Positions 23,584-31,235 are shown, counted from the stretch's first letter. The stretch is DNA of 34,603 nt from a virus (IMGVR_UViG_3300042542_001813:1-34603), one strand, 5' to 3'. Translations and numbers: made by a program. The notes: generated by a model not told the origin, from the letters alone.

Positions 23584-23845
23584 ACAGGCAAAAGTAGAAT
23601 TTGAATCACATCTTCTAATTGGTTTATTCAAATCAACAGTTGAGCAATCAACACAATTAACTGGTAAATTCAAACATAAAATGAAAGCTGATTTTAATCT
23701 ATGGCAAAAACAAGGCTTTAAAATAGTTGAAGAACTTGAAAAAAGAAACATAACAGACGTTGAGTACTTAGATAAAATTGGCGATATTTACCATACTATG
23801 AACTCAAATATGCGTGATGAATTTTACAAAGGTTTGGAAAGTTAA
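23561..23845 (+). CDS. Unknown small protein before the structured leader
   Basis: A 94-residue helical protein (QAKVEFESHLLIGLFKSTVE, then KADFNLWQKQGFKIVEELEK) with no known motif. It overlaps the NinG gene start-to-end by 23 bases. The promoter -33 box for the following RNA lies within its last codons, so its end partly overlaps regulatory DNA. Confidence 0.5.
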   Translation: MEKALTIEQAKVEFESHLLIGLFKSTVEQSTQLTGKFKHKMKADFNLWQKQGFKIVEELEKRNITDVEYLDKIGDIYHTMNSNMRDEFYKGLES

Positions 23846-23863
23846 ATAATTTTTGTATATTTG
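23833..23863 (+). promoter_or_regulatory. Consensus Bacteroidetes promoter (TTTG-N19-TATATTTG)
   Basis: TTTG at 23833-23836 and TATATTTG at 23856-23863 are separated by exactly 19 bases, an exact match to the housekeeping sigma consensus of Bacteroidetes. Transcription should start near 23868-23870, directly at a segment that can form RNA structure. Confidence 0.85.
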
Positions 23864-23866
23864 TAC

Positions 23867-23952
23867 CCGATGAGTAACGGCATCAGTAATAATTATATTT
23901 TAATCCCATTGGTGAGTAGAGCCCGTTACCTCGAAAGCCGATGGGTTTTTTA
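23867..23952 (+). ncRNA. Structured leader RNA or small RNA before the replication genes
   Basis: The RNA starting near 23868 contains two long-range pairings. Stem A pairs GAG-TAACGG (23872-23880) with CCGTTA-C-CTC (23923-23932), 9 pairs and one bulge. Stem B pairs CCCATTGG (23905-23912) with CCGATGGG (23938-23945), followed by TTTTTT: a terminator-like end. Their order is A-B-A'-B', a pseudoknot if both form. In addition CCGATG at 23867-23872 can pair with CATTGG (23907-23912), competing with stem B. This fits a transcription attenuator or riboswitch-like leader for the gene at 23963, or a stand-alone small RNA of about 85 bases. I do not recognise it as a known family. Confidence 0.6.
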
Positions 23953-23962
23953 TTTTATATAA

Positions 23963-24664
23963 ATGGCAAAAAATTTTCCATATTTTAAATTTACTGCTAC
24001 TGAATGGTTAACTGGAGATATAGTTTATGAATCATTAGAGCTTCAAGGTTTATTTATTAATGTTTGTGCTTTATATTGGCAAAGAGATGGTAAATTAACA
24101 ATTGAAGATTTAATTAGAAGATATAAAAATCAATCATTAATTAACGAGTTAATTGATAGATATATTTGGAATGAGCAAGGAAATATATTAATTAAGTTTT
24201 TAGATGAACAGTTAATAGAAGCTAATCATATATCAAAAGTTAATTCAGAGAATGGCAAAAAAGGTGCGGAAGCTAAACGAAATAAAGCGAACGCTAAGCG
24301 ACCGCTTAACGATAGTAAAGCGATTTTAAGCAAAGAAGAAAAAGAAGAAGAAATAAATAAGAATAAGAATAAGAATAAAATAAAAGAATTTGTTTTTCTT
24401 TCTGAATCTGAAATTAATAAATTAAATGAAGAGTTTGCATCACATGAAGTAGAATGGATCCTAAATAAGTTAAATGATTATAAAGCAAGTACAGGAAAGA
24501 AATACAAGTCAGATTATGCTGCAATTAATATGTGGGTTAAAGATGCTTTTAGAAAAGCAAAAGTTGATTTTATTAAAGATAATAATACAAGCGAAGTAAG
24601 AATAGCAACAGCAATGAAAGCAATTGAAAACATTAACTGGGACGATTATACAAACCAACTATGA
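23963..24664 (+). CDS. Replication initiation-like protein (phage O/DnaD-type)
   Basis: A 233-residue protein. The N-terminus (YFKFTATEWLTGDI, LELQGLFINVCALYWQRDG) is the winged-helix-like start common to phage replication initiators. A low-complexity, Lys/Asn-rich linker (about 120-145, NKNKNKNKI) is followed by a C-terminal domain with YKSDYAAINMWVKDAFRKA, which is a typical end for this family and may bind the host helicase or its loader. The middle of the gene contains repeated AAGCGA sites (24284-24323) that may be the origin. It starts just after the attenuator-like leader and overlaps the next gene by 4 bases. Confidence 0.65.
   Translation: MAKNFPYFKFTATEWLTGDIVYESLELQGLFINVCALYWQRDGKLTIEDLIRRYKNQSLINELIDRYIWNEQGNILIKFLDEQLIEANHISKVNSENGKKGAEAKRNKANAKRPLNDSKAILSKEEKEEEINKNKNKNKIKEFVFLSESEINKLNEEFASHEVEWILNKLNDYKASTGKKYKSDYAAINMWVKDAFRKAKVDFIKDNNTSEVRIATAMKAIENINWDDYTNQL
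24284..24323. other. Iteron-like sites, candidate replication origin
   Basis: AAAGCGA (24284-24290), TAAGCGA (24295-24301), its inverted form CCGCTTA (24302-24308) and AAAGCGA (24317-24323) lie inside the initiator gene, at 11-, about 11- and about 11-base steps, close to one helical turn. TAAGCG-AC-CGCTTA is a perfect palindrome. The step is not a multiple of three, so it is not simply a peptide repeat. Lambdoid phages also carry origin iterons inside the initiator gene. Confidence 0.4.
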
Positions 24665-25509
24665 ATCAAATAACAACAACAAATGGATTTTCACCTTTAG
24701 AAGTTGAAGCCATGCAGAAACTAAATGATTATTTAAAAACATTCATTGAAGTAAAAAATGAAGTTAAAATAATTCATAAAGACAAACAGGAAGTATTAAC
24801 TCAACTTTATGCAATCGTAATTAAGACAATTGAATTAAGCGGTGAAAACAAAAAATACAACTTAGATAATCAAACTATTAAAAACGTAGCTGGTTTTGTT
24901 TATGAGTATGTTTTAGAAAATTATAAGGGTGCAACACTATCCGAGCTAAAAAAAGCGTTTAAAATGGGAATAAGTGGTGAATTTGGTGAATTTGTAGGGT
25001 TTGGTACTGTAACATTCACTAAGTTTATTAAAAGTTACATGAGCTATTCAAAAAGAGAACAAGCTATTAAAGAATGGTTTAAATACCAAACACCTACAAC
25101 TGAAAAGCCAATAACTAAGTTTTTTGAGCAAAATTTACAGATAGCTAATTACTTTTTTAATATATGTGAAGAAAAAAACTCAGAAAGATTCCATACAATT
25201 TTAAACCATGAAGACAATGTAATGCACTTACCTTCTATATATGAGTTCCTATATGCTAATTATCAAATATCATTTTCAGATGAAAGCAAAGAAATAATAA
25301 AGAAAAAAGCGAAGATTAAATACAATAATTATATTAAAAAGTCAGGATTAAAAGATGCTGATGCAAAAGGTTATCAAAACATAATTACTTCAGTAATAGA
25401 TAATCAAAACAAAACATTTGATAATTATGTTAAAACACAGGCTTTAATCTTCTTAACTTTAAAACTAAAGCAACAAGGTAAAACATTTGATAATTTAAAA
25501 AGAATATGA
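24661..25509 (+). CDS. Replication-associated protein, unknown
   Basis: A 282-residue basic, helical protein. The centre, NYKGATLSELKKAFKMGISG followed by FGEFVGFGTVTFTKFIKSYM, resembles a region that recurs in the second replication gene of many Bacteroidetes phages and prophages. The order (initiator, then this) suggests a helicase loader or similar partner. No Walker motif is visible, so it is not an ATPase like DnaC. It starts in an ATGA overlap and ends in another one with the methyltransferase gene. The function is inferred from position only. Confidence 0.5.
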   Translation: MNQITTTNGFSPLEVEAMQKLNDYLKTFIEVKNEVKIIHKDKQEVLTQLYAIVIKTIELSGENKKYNLDNQTIKNVAGFVYEYVLENYKGATLSELKKAFKMGISGEFGEFVGFGTVTFTKFIKSYMSYSKREQAIKEWFKYQTPTTEKPITKFFEQNLQIANYFFNICEEKNSERFHTILNHEDNVMHLPSIYEFLYANYQISFSDESKEIIKKKAKIKYNNYIKKSGLKDADAKGYQNIITSVIDNQNKTFDNYVKTQALIFLTLKLKQQGKTFDNLKRI

Positions 25510-26162
25510 AAATACTAAACTTATATGCCTGTTTAGGCGGAAATCGTTATAAATGGAACGAAGTAAAAGAAGATATTGAAGTTACTGCTGTTGAGTTAGA
25601 CTATGAAGCTGCACGATTATATCAAGAGCGTTTTCCTAATGATACAGTAATAGTTGCGGATGCTCATCAATATTTATTAGACCACTTCAAAGAGTTTGAT
25701 TTTATATGGAGTTCGCCACCTTGCCCAAGCCATAGCAAAGTAAGAATAAGCCAAAAAAATAGAGAAACTTTTAAATTTATTTACCCAGATATGAAATTGT
25801 ATGAGGAAGTTATTTTTTTAGATAATTTTTTTGAAGGAAAGTATGTAGTTGAAAATGTTACTCCGTACTATGAACCATTAATAGCAGCTAAAAAAAGAGG
25901 CAGACATTTATATTGGACTAATTTCAATTTACCTACCGACTTAAAAGAACGCAAACTTGATGGCACTTTAACTAATATGATTGATGAAATTGGTGTTTTA
26001 TCTAAATTTCATGATTACGATTTTTATAAATATAAAGGAAATCAAAGAGTTGATAAAATGGCGAGAAATTTAGTTGACTATGAAGTTGGTAAAACAATAT
26101 TTGAAAATGCATTAGGAATAATTAATAAATCAAAAACAAAACAAGTAACCTTAGAACTATGA
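25506..26162 (+). CDS. DNA (cytosine-5) methyltransferase, compact
   Basis: A 218-residue enzyme, shorter than the usual 300-400. It has NLYACLGGNRYKW at residues 5-17 (motif I-like SAM site), the catalytic PPCPSHS at 71-77 (Cys73), the ENV motif at 116-118, and GRHLYWTNF at about 131-140. This is the C5-cytosine pattern. The target-recognition region appears very small and the usual QRR segment is replaced by QRVDKMA. Similar compact phage enzymes exist. It would protect phage DNA or prepare cytosine for later modification. It shares ATGA overlaps with both neighbours. Confidence 0.78.
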   Translation: MKILNLYACLGGNRYKWNEVKEDIEVTAVELDYEAARLYQERFPNDTVIVADAHQYLLDHFKEFDFIWSSPPCPSHSKVRISQKNRETFKFIYPDMKLYEEVIFLDNFFEGKYVVENVTPYYEPLIAAKKRGRHLYWTNFNLPTDLKERKLDGTLTNMIDEIGVLSKFHDYDFYKYKGNQRVDKMARNLVDYEVGKTIFENALGIINKSKTKQVTLEL

Positions 26163-26311
26163 AAACAAACAATCAAACAAATCTTTCACTAATTTCGAAA
26201 ACAGAATGGTGGGTAAAAAAATTAGATGTAAACTCTATTCGTGGAACTTTCGACTGGAATCAATACATGAAATATTTAAAGGCTTTGGCAAATGAAAATA
26301 AAAAAAACTGA
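26159..26311 (+). CDS. Small ORF, 50 residues
   Basis: The ATG overlaps the TGA of the cytosine methyltransferase gene. The product is 50 residues, with KTEWWVKKLDVNSIRGTF in the middle and a Lys/Asn-rich end. No motif recognised. The A-rich start and the tight overlap on the upstream side support expression. It overlaps the next tiny ORF by 20 bases. Confidence 0.45.
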   Translation: MKTNNQTNLSLISKTEWWVKKLDVNSIRGTFDWNQYMKYLKALANENKKN

Positions 26312-26369
26312 TATTCAATTTATTTTAATTGCTGTTTTCTTATTAGTTTCTTTAATTTTGTGTAAGTGA
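26292..26369 (+). CDS. Tiny membrane peptide, 25 residues
   Basis: An ORF of 25 codons, overlapping the ORFs on both sides, encodes a basic start (MKIKKTD) followed by one hydrophobic helix (FILIAVFLLVSLIL) and a final Cys-Lys. The stop overlaps the GTG of the sigma-like gene as GTGA, typical of coupled translation in this genome. It might be a membrane peptide or a mere translational coupler. Confidence 0.35.
   Translation: MKIKKTDIQFILIAVFLLVSLILCK
26329..26360 (+). promoter_or_regulatory. Promoter candidate before the sigma-like gene
   Basis: TAATTTTG at 26353-26360 fits TAnnTTTG and ends 6 bases before the GTG at 26366, the same distance as at the HTH gene. A TTG lies at 26329-26331, 21 bases upstream, in place of TTTG at 19. 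It lies within the tiny membrane ORF, so chance is a real alternative. Confidence 0.4.
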
Positions 26370-26863
26370 TTAGTGAACTTGTAAATAACAAAATCTACAA
26401 ACAAATTACTCGGAATGTATGCCACAATCACGAACTACAAGACGACCTTCATTTTGAAGCTGTTTTAATTATTATTGAAAAGAAATTTGACTTAACAGAA
26501 ATTAGAAACCTTAAGCACTTTTTTTCAGCAGTAGTTTGGAGAACGTGGCATTCAAATAAATTTAGAAAAAAGTATTTTGTAGATCATGTTAAGTTTTTAG
26601 ACAATTTAAACGAGATTATAGAAGAAAAAGAAAATATTGATTATTCAGTATTGATAAACTTTCTCGAAAGTTCACCACAAAATGAAACAGAATTTTATGA
26701 AGTCAATTTATTAAGATTGTATATTTTACATGGCGATGCAAAGAAATTAAGCAATAAAACAAAGATACCTTACAGAACAGTAGCAAACGATATTAAATTA
26801 ATCAAAGACAAACTCAAAAGACAGCACAATGAAAAAAATTCTGATAAAGGCGAATATGAATAA
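26366..26863 (+). CDS. Sigma-70-like phage factor (region 2 and 4-like)
   Basis: A 165-residue protein. Residues about 1-75 are helical and resemble sigma region 2 (an early NHELQDDLHFEAVL helix, then FFSAVVWRTWHSNKFRKKY), and residues about 120-160 resemble sigma region 4 with a helix-turn-helix (LHGDAKKLSNKTKIPYRTVANDIKLIKDKLK). A product of this layout could direct host RNA polymerase to phage late promoters, and the GGTACTTT sites are candidate targets. The resemblance is by layout and not by strong identity; a plain HTH regulator is the alternative. GTG start, coupled to the ORF before it. Overlap with the next gene is 35 bases. Confidence 0.6.
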   Translation: MISELVNNKIYKQITRNVCHNHELQDDLHFEAVLIIIEKKFDLTEIRNLKHFFSAVVWRTWHSNKFRKKYFVDHVKFLDNLNEIIEEKENIDYSVLINFLESSPQNETEFYEVNLLRLYILHGDAKKLSNKTKIPYRTVANDIKLIKDKLKRQHNEKNSDKGEYE

Positions 26864-27869
26864 CCTTAACGGGTTATCTTTTCACCGATTAATAGTTCCA
26901 TTCTCAAAAGTCTCCGACATGATAGACTTTCAATGTGATGTATTTCCAGACTTAGATGTAGCAACTGATGAACAGCTTAAACAGTATTCAGCAGTTGTTT
27001 ATCAAAGAGAAATAGATACAAACGGAAAATCACTAGATATAATTAAAAAATATCATTCATTAGGTATTAAAGTGATATTTGACATTGACGATATTTGGAC
27101 ATTACCTAAAAGCCATTATTTAAGTCGACTTTACGAAATCCATAATATACCAGCTCAAACAGTTGAAATTCTTAAAAATGTAGATTTAGTAATTACGACT
27201 ACCAAACATTTAGCATCTAAGATTAAAAAGTACAATAAGAATGTTGAGGTAATTCCTAACTGTTTAGATCACGAAGACGAACAATGGAAATCAAACAAAA
27301 CTAAAAGCGACAAAGTTAGATTTGGCTACATTGCAGGAATTTTTCACAAAGAAGATATTTCAATCTTAGAAATGCCAATTCGTAAAATATTAAGGCATGA
27401 TATAAACGCTCAATTTGTTTTAGGTGGTTACAATGATAATGCAGATTATAACTATTATGAAAAGGTAATGAGTGGTGGAACTTTAACTGACAAATATCAA
27501 AGAGTTTACAGTTTACCAGTACATGATTACGGTAAGGCTTATGATGAAACTGATGTTAGCTTAATACCATTGCAATCTAACTCATTTACTGAATGCAAAA
27601 GCGAAATAAAGTTACTTGAAGCTGGTTTACATGGCAATCCTGCAATCGTTAGTGATGTACTACCTTATAACATATTCCCAAAAGAAACTGCAATATTTTT
27701 AAATAATAGTGACATTAATGGCTGGTACAAGGCAATAAGAAACCTAAGCAAAGATGAATCAATGAGAAAGGAATATGCAGAAAGTTTACAAAAATATATT
27801 GAAAAACATTATAACATAAACAAATGGACTCAAATAAGAAAACAGATTTTACAATCGGTATTGGCGTAA
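26829..27869 (+). CDS. Glycosyltransferase, GT4-like
   Basis: A 346-residue protein of GT-B type. Segments include NLNGLSFHRLIVPF near the start, VIFDIDDIWTLP, VEVIPNCLD, then FGYIAGIFHKED, and the C-terminal ECKSEIKLLEAGLHGNPAIV (residues about 258-277), which is the nucleotide-sugar binding loop of GT4 enzymes in a modified form. It would transfer a sugar from a nucleotide-activated donor. It begins the glycan block and starts within the sigma-like gene. Acceptor unknown. Similar phage enzymes modify virion proteins, DNA or the host surface. Confidence 0.72.
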   Translation: MKKILIKANMNNLNGLSFHRLIVPFSKVSDMIDFQCDVFPDLDVATDEQLKQYSAVVYQREIDTNGKSLDIIKKYHSLGIKVIFDIDDIWTLPKSHYLSRLYEIHNIPAQTVEILKNVDLVITTTKHLASKIKKYNKNVEVIPNCLDHEDEQWKSNKTKSDKVRFGYIAGIFHKEDISILEMPIRKILRHDINAQFVLGGYNDNADYNYYEKVMSGGTLTDKYQRVYSLPVHDYGKAYDETDVSLIPLQSNSFTECKSEIKLLEAGLHGNPAIVSDVLPYNIFPKETAIFLNNSDINGWYKAIRNLSKDESMRKEYAESLQKYIEKHYNINKWTQIRKQILQSVLA

Positions 27870-28480
27870 CAACAACACCAAATCGTAAAGAATACGTTGA
27901 TAGGTGGTTAGAATACTTTGAGAAGTTTAAACCTTCTAATTACCATCTGCACATTCACGAAGATGTACATTACAAAGGAGTTGCGTACTCAAAGAATCAA
28001 AATTTATACACTTTAAGGGACTGCGACTTTATTTTCTTATTTGACGATGACTGCTATCCATTTGAAAATAATTGGGCTGAATATTTTATTAACTCAGGAT
28101 ATAATCACTTACTATACTTAGAGCCTAGTCATAATTTAAAAGCTAAAATAAACGATTTAGAGATATATCGAGATTGTGGAGGTGTGTTTATATACCTAAC
28201 AAAAGAAGTATTAAATAAAGTAGGTTATTTTAATTCAGAATATGGTCAGTATGGATTTGAACACGCTGGTTATTCAAACAGAATTTACAAAGCAGGATTA
28301 ACCAATGCTCCTTACCAACAATTATCGAATACTGATAAATACATTTGCGCCTTAGATTATATTATTGAACACAAATCAAGTATTCCTGAATATAAAAAAG
28401 GAAAGTTAATAGAAGAAAATCGAAAAGTATTTATAAAGGAATTGCAAAGCGAAACTATTTTTTATAACTTTGAAGAGTGA
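27824..28480 (+). CDS. Glycosyltransferase, GT-A (GT2-like)
   Basis: A 218-residue protein with the N-terminal IGIGVTTTPNRKEYVDRWLE, a DDDCYPF box (residues about 74-80), which corresponds to the DXD metal site, and GFEHAGYSNRIYKAG further on. No membrane segment. This is a family A glycosyltransferase with short C-terminal part. It starts within the previous gene by 46 bases, so translation is tightly linked. Neighbouring genes belong to the same fold class. The sugar is not predictable from the sequence. Confidence 0.65.
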   Translation: MDSNKKTDFTIGIGVTTTPNRKEYVDRWLEYFEKFKPSNYHLHIHEDVHYKGVAYSKNQNLYTLRDCDFIFLFDDDCYPFENNWAEYFINSGYNHLLYLEPSHNLKAKINDLEIYRDCGGVFIYLTKEVLNKVGYFNSEYGQYGFEHAGYSNRIYKAGLTNAPYQQLSNTDKYICALDYIIEHKSSIPEYKKGKLIEENRKVFIKELQSETIFYNFEE

Positions 28481-29160
28481 ACGAACACATACTTTTTAAA
28501 CTAGCAACTCGCAGCAGACCACAAAAGGCAAAAAAAGCAATTGATAATATCATAATGCTTTGTAATTCAATGAATTATACAATCTTAGTTAGCATTGATG
28601 AAGATGACGAAAGTATGTTAGGTTTTAGTTATCCTAATGACAATGTATTCATATCAAGAGGAACTTCAAAAAATAAAATTGATGCTATAAATAGAGACAT
28701 GGATATTTTTGAAGGTTGGGACATTTTAATCAATACTTCAGATGACATGGTATTTGAAATTAAAGGATTTGACAATATAATTAGGCAAGATTTTAAAGGA
28801 AACTTTGATCAAGTTATTCATTATTCAGATGGCTATCAAAAAGGAAATTTAATGACAATGAGTATAATGGGAGTTAATTATTATAAGCGTTTTGGCTATA
28901 TTTATCATCCTGACTATCTTTCTTTATGGTGCGACATGGAAGCTACCGAAGTAGCTAAAATGTTATCTAAATACGAATACAAAGGAGATCAAAAAGTATT
29001 ATTTACTCACAGGCATCCTGCATGGGGTTTATCTGAATTTGATGCACAGTACCAAAAAACAGAAGCACAGCATGTTAATCAAAAAGACTACGAAACTTAC
29101 TTAAAAAGAAAAGCAAAACTATTCAATTTACCCGAACATTTAATATTAAACAAAATTTGA
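28477..29160 (+). CDS. Glycosyltransferase-like protein, GT-A fold
   Basis: A 227-residue protein starting with ILFKLATRSRPQKAKKAIDN and carrying SIDEDDESML and an INTSDDMVF segment (residues about 88-96) in the place of the metal site. WCDMEATEVAKML and FTHRHPAWG occur in the second half. The layout fits a small GT2-like enzyme, though the acceptor part is not recognised. GTG start overlapping the previous stop (GTGA). It ends with a TTGA overlap with the following gene. Confidence 0.58.
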   Translation: MNEHILFKLATRSRPQKAKKAIDNIIMLCNSMNYTILVSIDEDDESMLGFSYPNDNVFISRGTSKNKIDAINRDMDIFEGWDILINTSDDMVFEIKGFDNIIRQDFKGNFDQVIHYSDGYQKGNLMTMSIMGVNYYKRFGYIYHPDYLSLWCDMEATEVAKMLSKYEYKGDQKVLFTHRHPAWGLSEFDAQYQKTEAQHVNQKDYETYLKRKAKLFNLPEHLILNKI

Positions 29161-29723
29161 TACTTTCTATTTTAATACCAACACTACCTGAAAGAATTGA
29201 AAAGTTTAATAAACTATTCTTTGATATTAATTTTCAATTAGAAATGCAGAATGTTTTTGGAATAGTTGAAGTATTAATTGACGAAGCACCAAAAGGAAAA
29301 AGCATCGGGCAAAAGAGAAATGAATTATTACAAAAAGCAACTGGTGAGTATATTTGTTTTATAGATGATGATGATAAAATTTCAGATGAATATTTACGTT
29401 TAGTATTAAAAGCATTAAAAAGTAAGCCTGACTGTTTATCTTTAAGAGGCGTAATTACTTTTGATGGGCATGAGCCAAAGATATTTGAACATTCAATCAA
29501 ATATTCTGAATACAGAACAACTGCAAATGTCATAACTTACGAACGTTATCCTAATCACTTAAACGTTATAAAAAGTAGTATTGCAAAACAATTTACATTC
29601 CCTGAAATTAACTTTGGCGAAGATACCGACTGGGCAACTCAAATAAATAAAAGTGGACTTTTAAAAAAAGAAGTTTACATTGAAGAAATAATTTACTATT
29701 ATAAATACGTTTCAAACAAATGA
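29157..29723 (+). CDS. Glycosyltransferase family 2 protein
   Basis: A 188-residue protein with the classical GT2 layout: ILSILIPTLPERIEKFNKLF, GKSIGQKRNELLQKATGEYI, then FIDDDDKISDEYL (residues about 70-82) as the DXD site and FGEDTDWATQI (residues about 160-170) as the catalytic ED motif. It starts at a TTG that overlaps the previous TGA. Short compared with bacterial family members, but all core motifs are present. Probably cytosolic, using a nucleotide sugar. Confidence 0.75.
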   Translation: MILSILIPTLPERIEKFNKLFFDINFQLEMQNVFGIVEVLIDEAPKGKSIGQKRNELLQKATGEYICFIDDDDKISDEYLRLVLKALKSKPDCLSLRGVITFDGHEPKIFEHSIKYSEYRTTANVITYERYPNHLNVIKSSIAKQFTFPEINFGEDTDWATQINKSGLLKKEVYIEEIIYYYKYVSNK

Positions 29724-30538
29724 AATATATTAGTTATTCACTTTTTGGTTATGGTAAAAGAGAACATAATTGCTTTGATTTTAGCTCCTATCTTCGTGGG
29801 ATGTGGATTAATATTCGTCTTGCTCGTTGCATTTATCCTGACTGGCGAATACACATTTGTGTTGATGAAAAAACTTTTAACAATTTTGAAAGTTTATTTA
29901 ATAGGTGGAAACAGTACAATGTAGTATTTAAAGTATTACCTACTGAACCATTATGTAAGGCAATGTTATGGCGATTATTACCTATTTTTGAATATAATGT
30001 TGAAAGAATTATATGCAGAGATACAGATAGTCCATTAACATATCGTGAGGCTCAAATGGTAAAAGAATGGGAAAACTCACCTAAGGTACTTCATGCAATT
30101 ACAGATTCAGTTTCTCATAACATACCTTTGATGGGTGGGATGATAGGATTAACTAAACATGTTAAAGATAAATTTCCAAATTTTGAAAGTATTTTAGATT
30201 ATAGAGATTACAATAATAAAGGAACAGACCAGGAAACATTGAATGCTAAATTATATCCTATTTACGCTGCTCATGGAACTGAAAGCATATTACAACACTA
30301 TATTTTAGGAATGCCAAATACTTTTTTAAGTGGTTACAGAAATACTTATATTGATGAACCATTGGAAAATGTAAATGAGGTTTACAGACAAACAAACGAT
30401 ACTTGCGGACATATTGGAGCTGCTGGTTGGTATGAAGCACCAACAGTTAAATTTTTAAATGGTTATGACGCATATAAAGATGAATATAAAGAACTAGAAA
30501 AAGAATATAAACATATATTTTACTGGGCAAATGAATAA
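29720..30538 (+). CDS. Glycosyltransferase-like protein, family unclear
   Basis: A 272-residue protein. CRDTDSPL near residues 98-105 looks like a DXD metal site, and the start (YSLFGYGKREHNCFDFSSYL) is similar to a set of phage and giant-virus proteins I have seen called glycosyltransferases. The C-terminal half includes MGGMIGLT and GTDQETLNAKLYPIYAAHG; the DQ dyad is common to GT8-like enzymes. It is probably a GT-A enzyme. ATGA overlap with the upstream gene and an 8-base overlap with the downstream gene. Confidence 0.58.
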   Translation: MKYISYSLFGYGKREHNCFDFSSYLRGMWINIRLARCIYPDWRIHICVDEKTFNNFESLFNRWKQYNVVFKVLPTEPLCKAMLWRLLPIFEYNVERIICRDTDSPLTYREAQMVKEWENSPKVLHAITDSVSHNIPLMGGMIGLTKHVKDKFPNFESILDYRDYNNKGTDQETLNAKLYPIYAAHGTESILQHYILGMPNTFLSGYRNTYIDEPLENVNEVYRQTNDTCGHIGAAGWYEAPTVKFLNGYDAYKDEYKELEKEYKHIFYWANE

Positions 30539-31235
30539 ATACGTTGTAGTAAGCGCAAACGATAATCCTGATTATTATCAATACATTCCTTTTGTTTGTA
30601 AAGCATGGAATAATTTAGGATGGAAGGTAATTTGTTTTTTAAGAGGTAATCCAAAAACATTTGAATCTATATTTGATGATAAAAATTACTTTTTCTTTTT
30701 AGAAGGCAAAAGTAAATATAGAGATGAAACATTGGTCCAGGTATCACGTTTATTTGGTGCTTATTGTTTTGAAGGACTTATTATGACTGCTGATGGGGAT
30801 ATGATGCCATGTTCAAATTATTGGCAACCAAAAGAAAATGAAATAACTTGTTATGGGCATGACTTAACTGGTTACGGACATTATCCTATTTGTTATATAG
30901 CTATGAATAGTAATGAATGGAGTCGAGTAATGAATATTACAGACGGTGAACTAATGCCACAAATAGAAAGCCTATTGGATAAATATGAACAGGCAAGTAG
31001 TGATAATTGGGAACAATGGTGGCAAGTAGATCAAGACATAATCACAGAAAAACTAAAAAAAGAAAACGTTAACTCTATTTTAAGAGGTCGTGAAAACAGA
31101 TTTGGGCTTGCACTCGGAAGAATAGATAGATATAATTGGGCAGAAACAATAAACACAGAAAATCCAATTGATGCTCACATGGTAAGACCTTTTAATTTAG
31201 ATGCAGCAATTAACATATTAACCAAAACAGAATGA
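30531..31235 (+). CDS. Glycosyltransferase-like protein
   Basis: A 234-residue protein. It begins NKYVVVSANDNPDYYQYIPF and carries a MTADGDMMPCSNYW segment (residues about 84-97) in which DGD is the likely DXD site; the pair WQVDQDIITEKL follows at residues about 163-174, again GT8-like. It appears to be related in layout to the preceding gene. It is the sixth consecutive glycosyltransferase-like gene. Overlap with the next gene is 4 bases. Confidence 0.58.
   Translation: MNKYVVVSANDNPDYYQYIPFVCKAWNNLGWKVICFLRGNPKTFESIFDDKNYFFFLEGKSKYRDETLVQVSRLFGAYCFEGLIMTADGDMMPCSNYWQPKENEITCYGHDLTGYGHYPICYIAMNSNEWSRVMNITDGELMPQIESLLDKYEQASSDNWEQWWQVDQDIITEKLKKENVNSILRGRENRFGLALGRIDRYNWAETINTENPIDAHMVRPFNLDAAINILTKTE

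Noticed and set aside
23867-23945. Hammerhead ribozyme, suggested by GATGAG near the start and CGAAA near the end
   Set aside because: The first core reads CCGATGA and not CTGATGA, an extra CTC stands before GAAA, and there is no flanking stem with a cleavage triplet.
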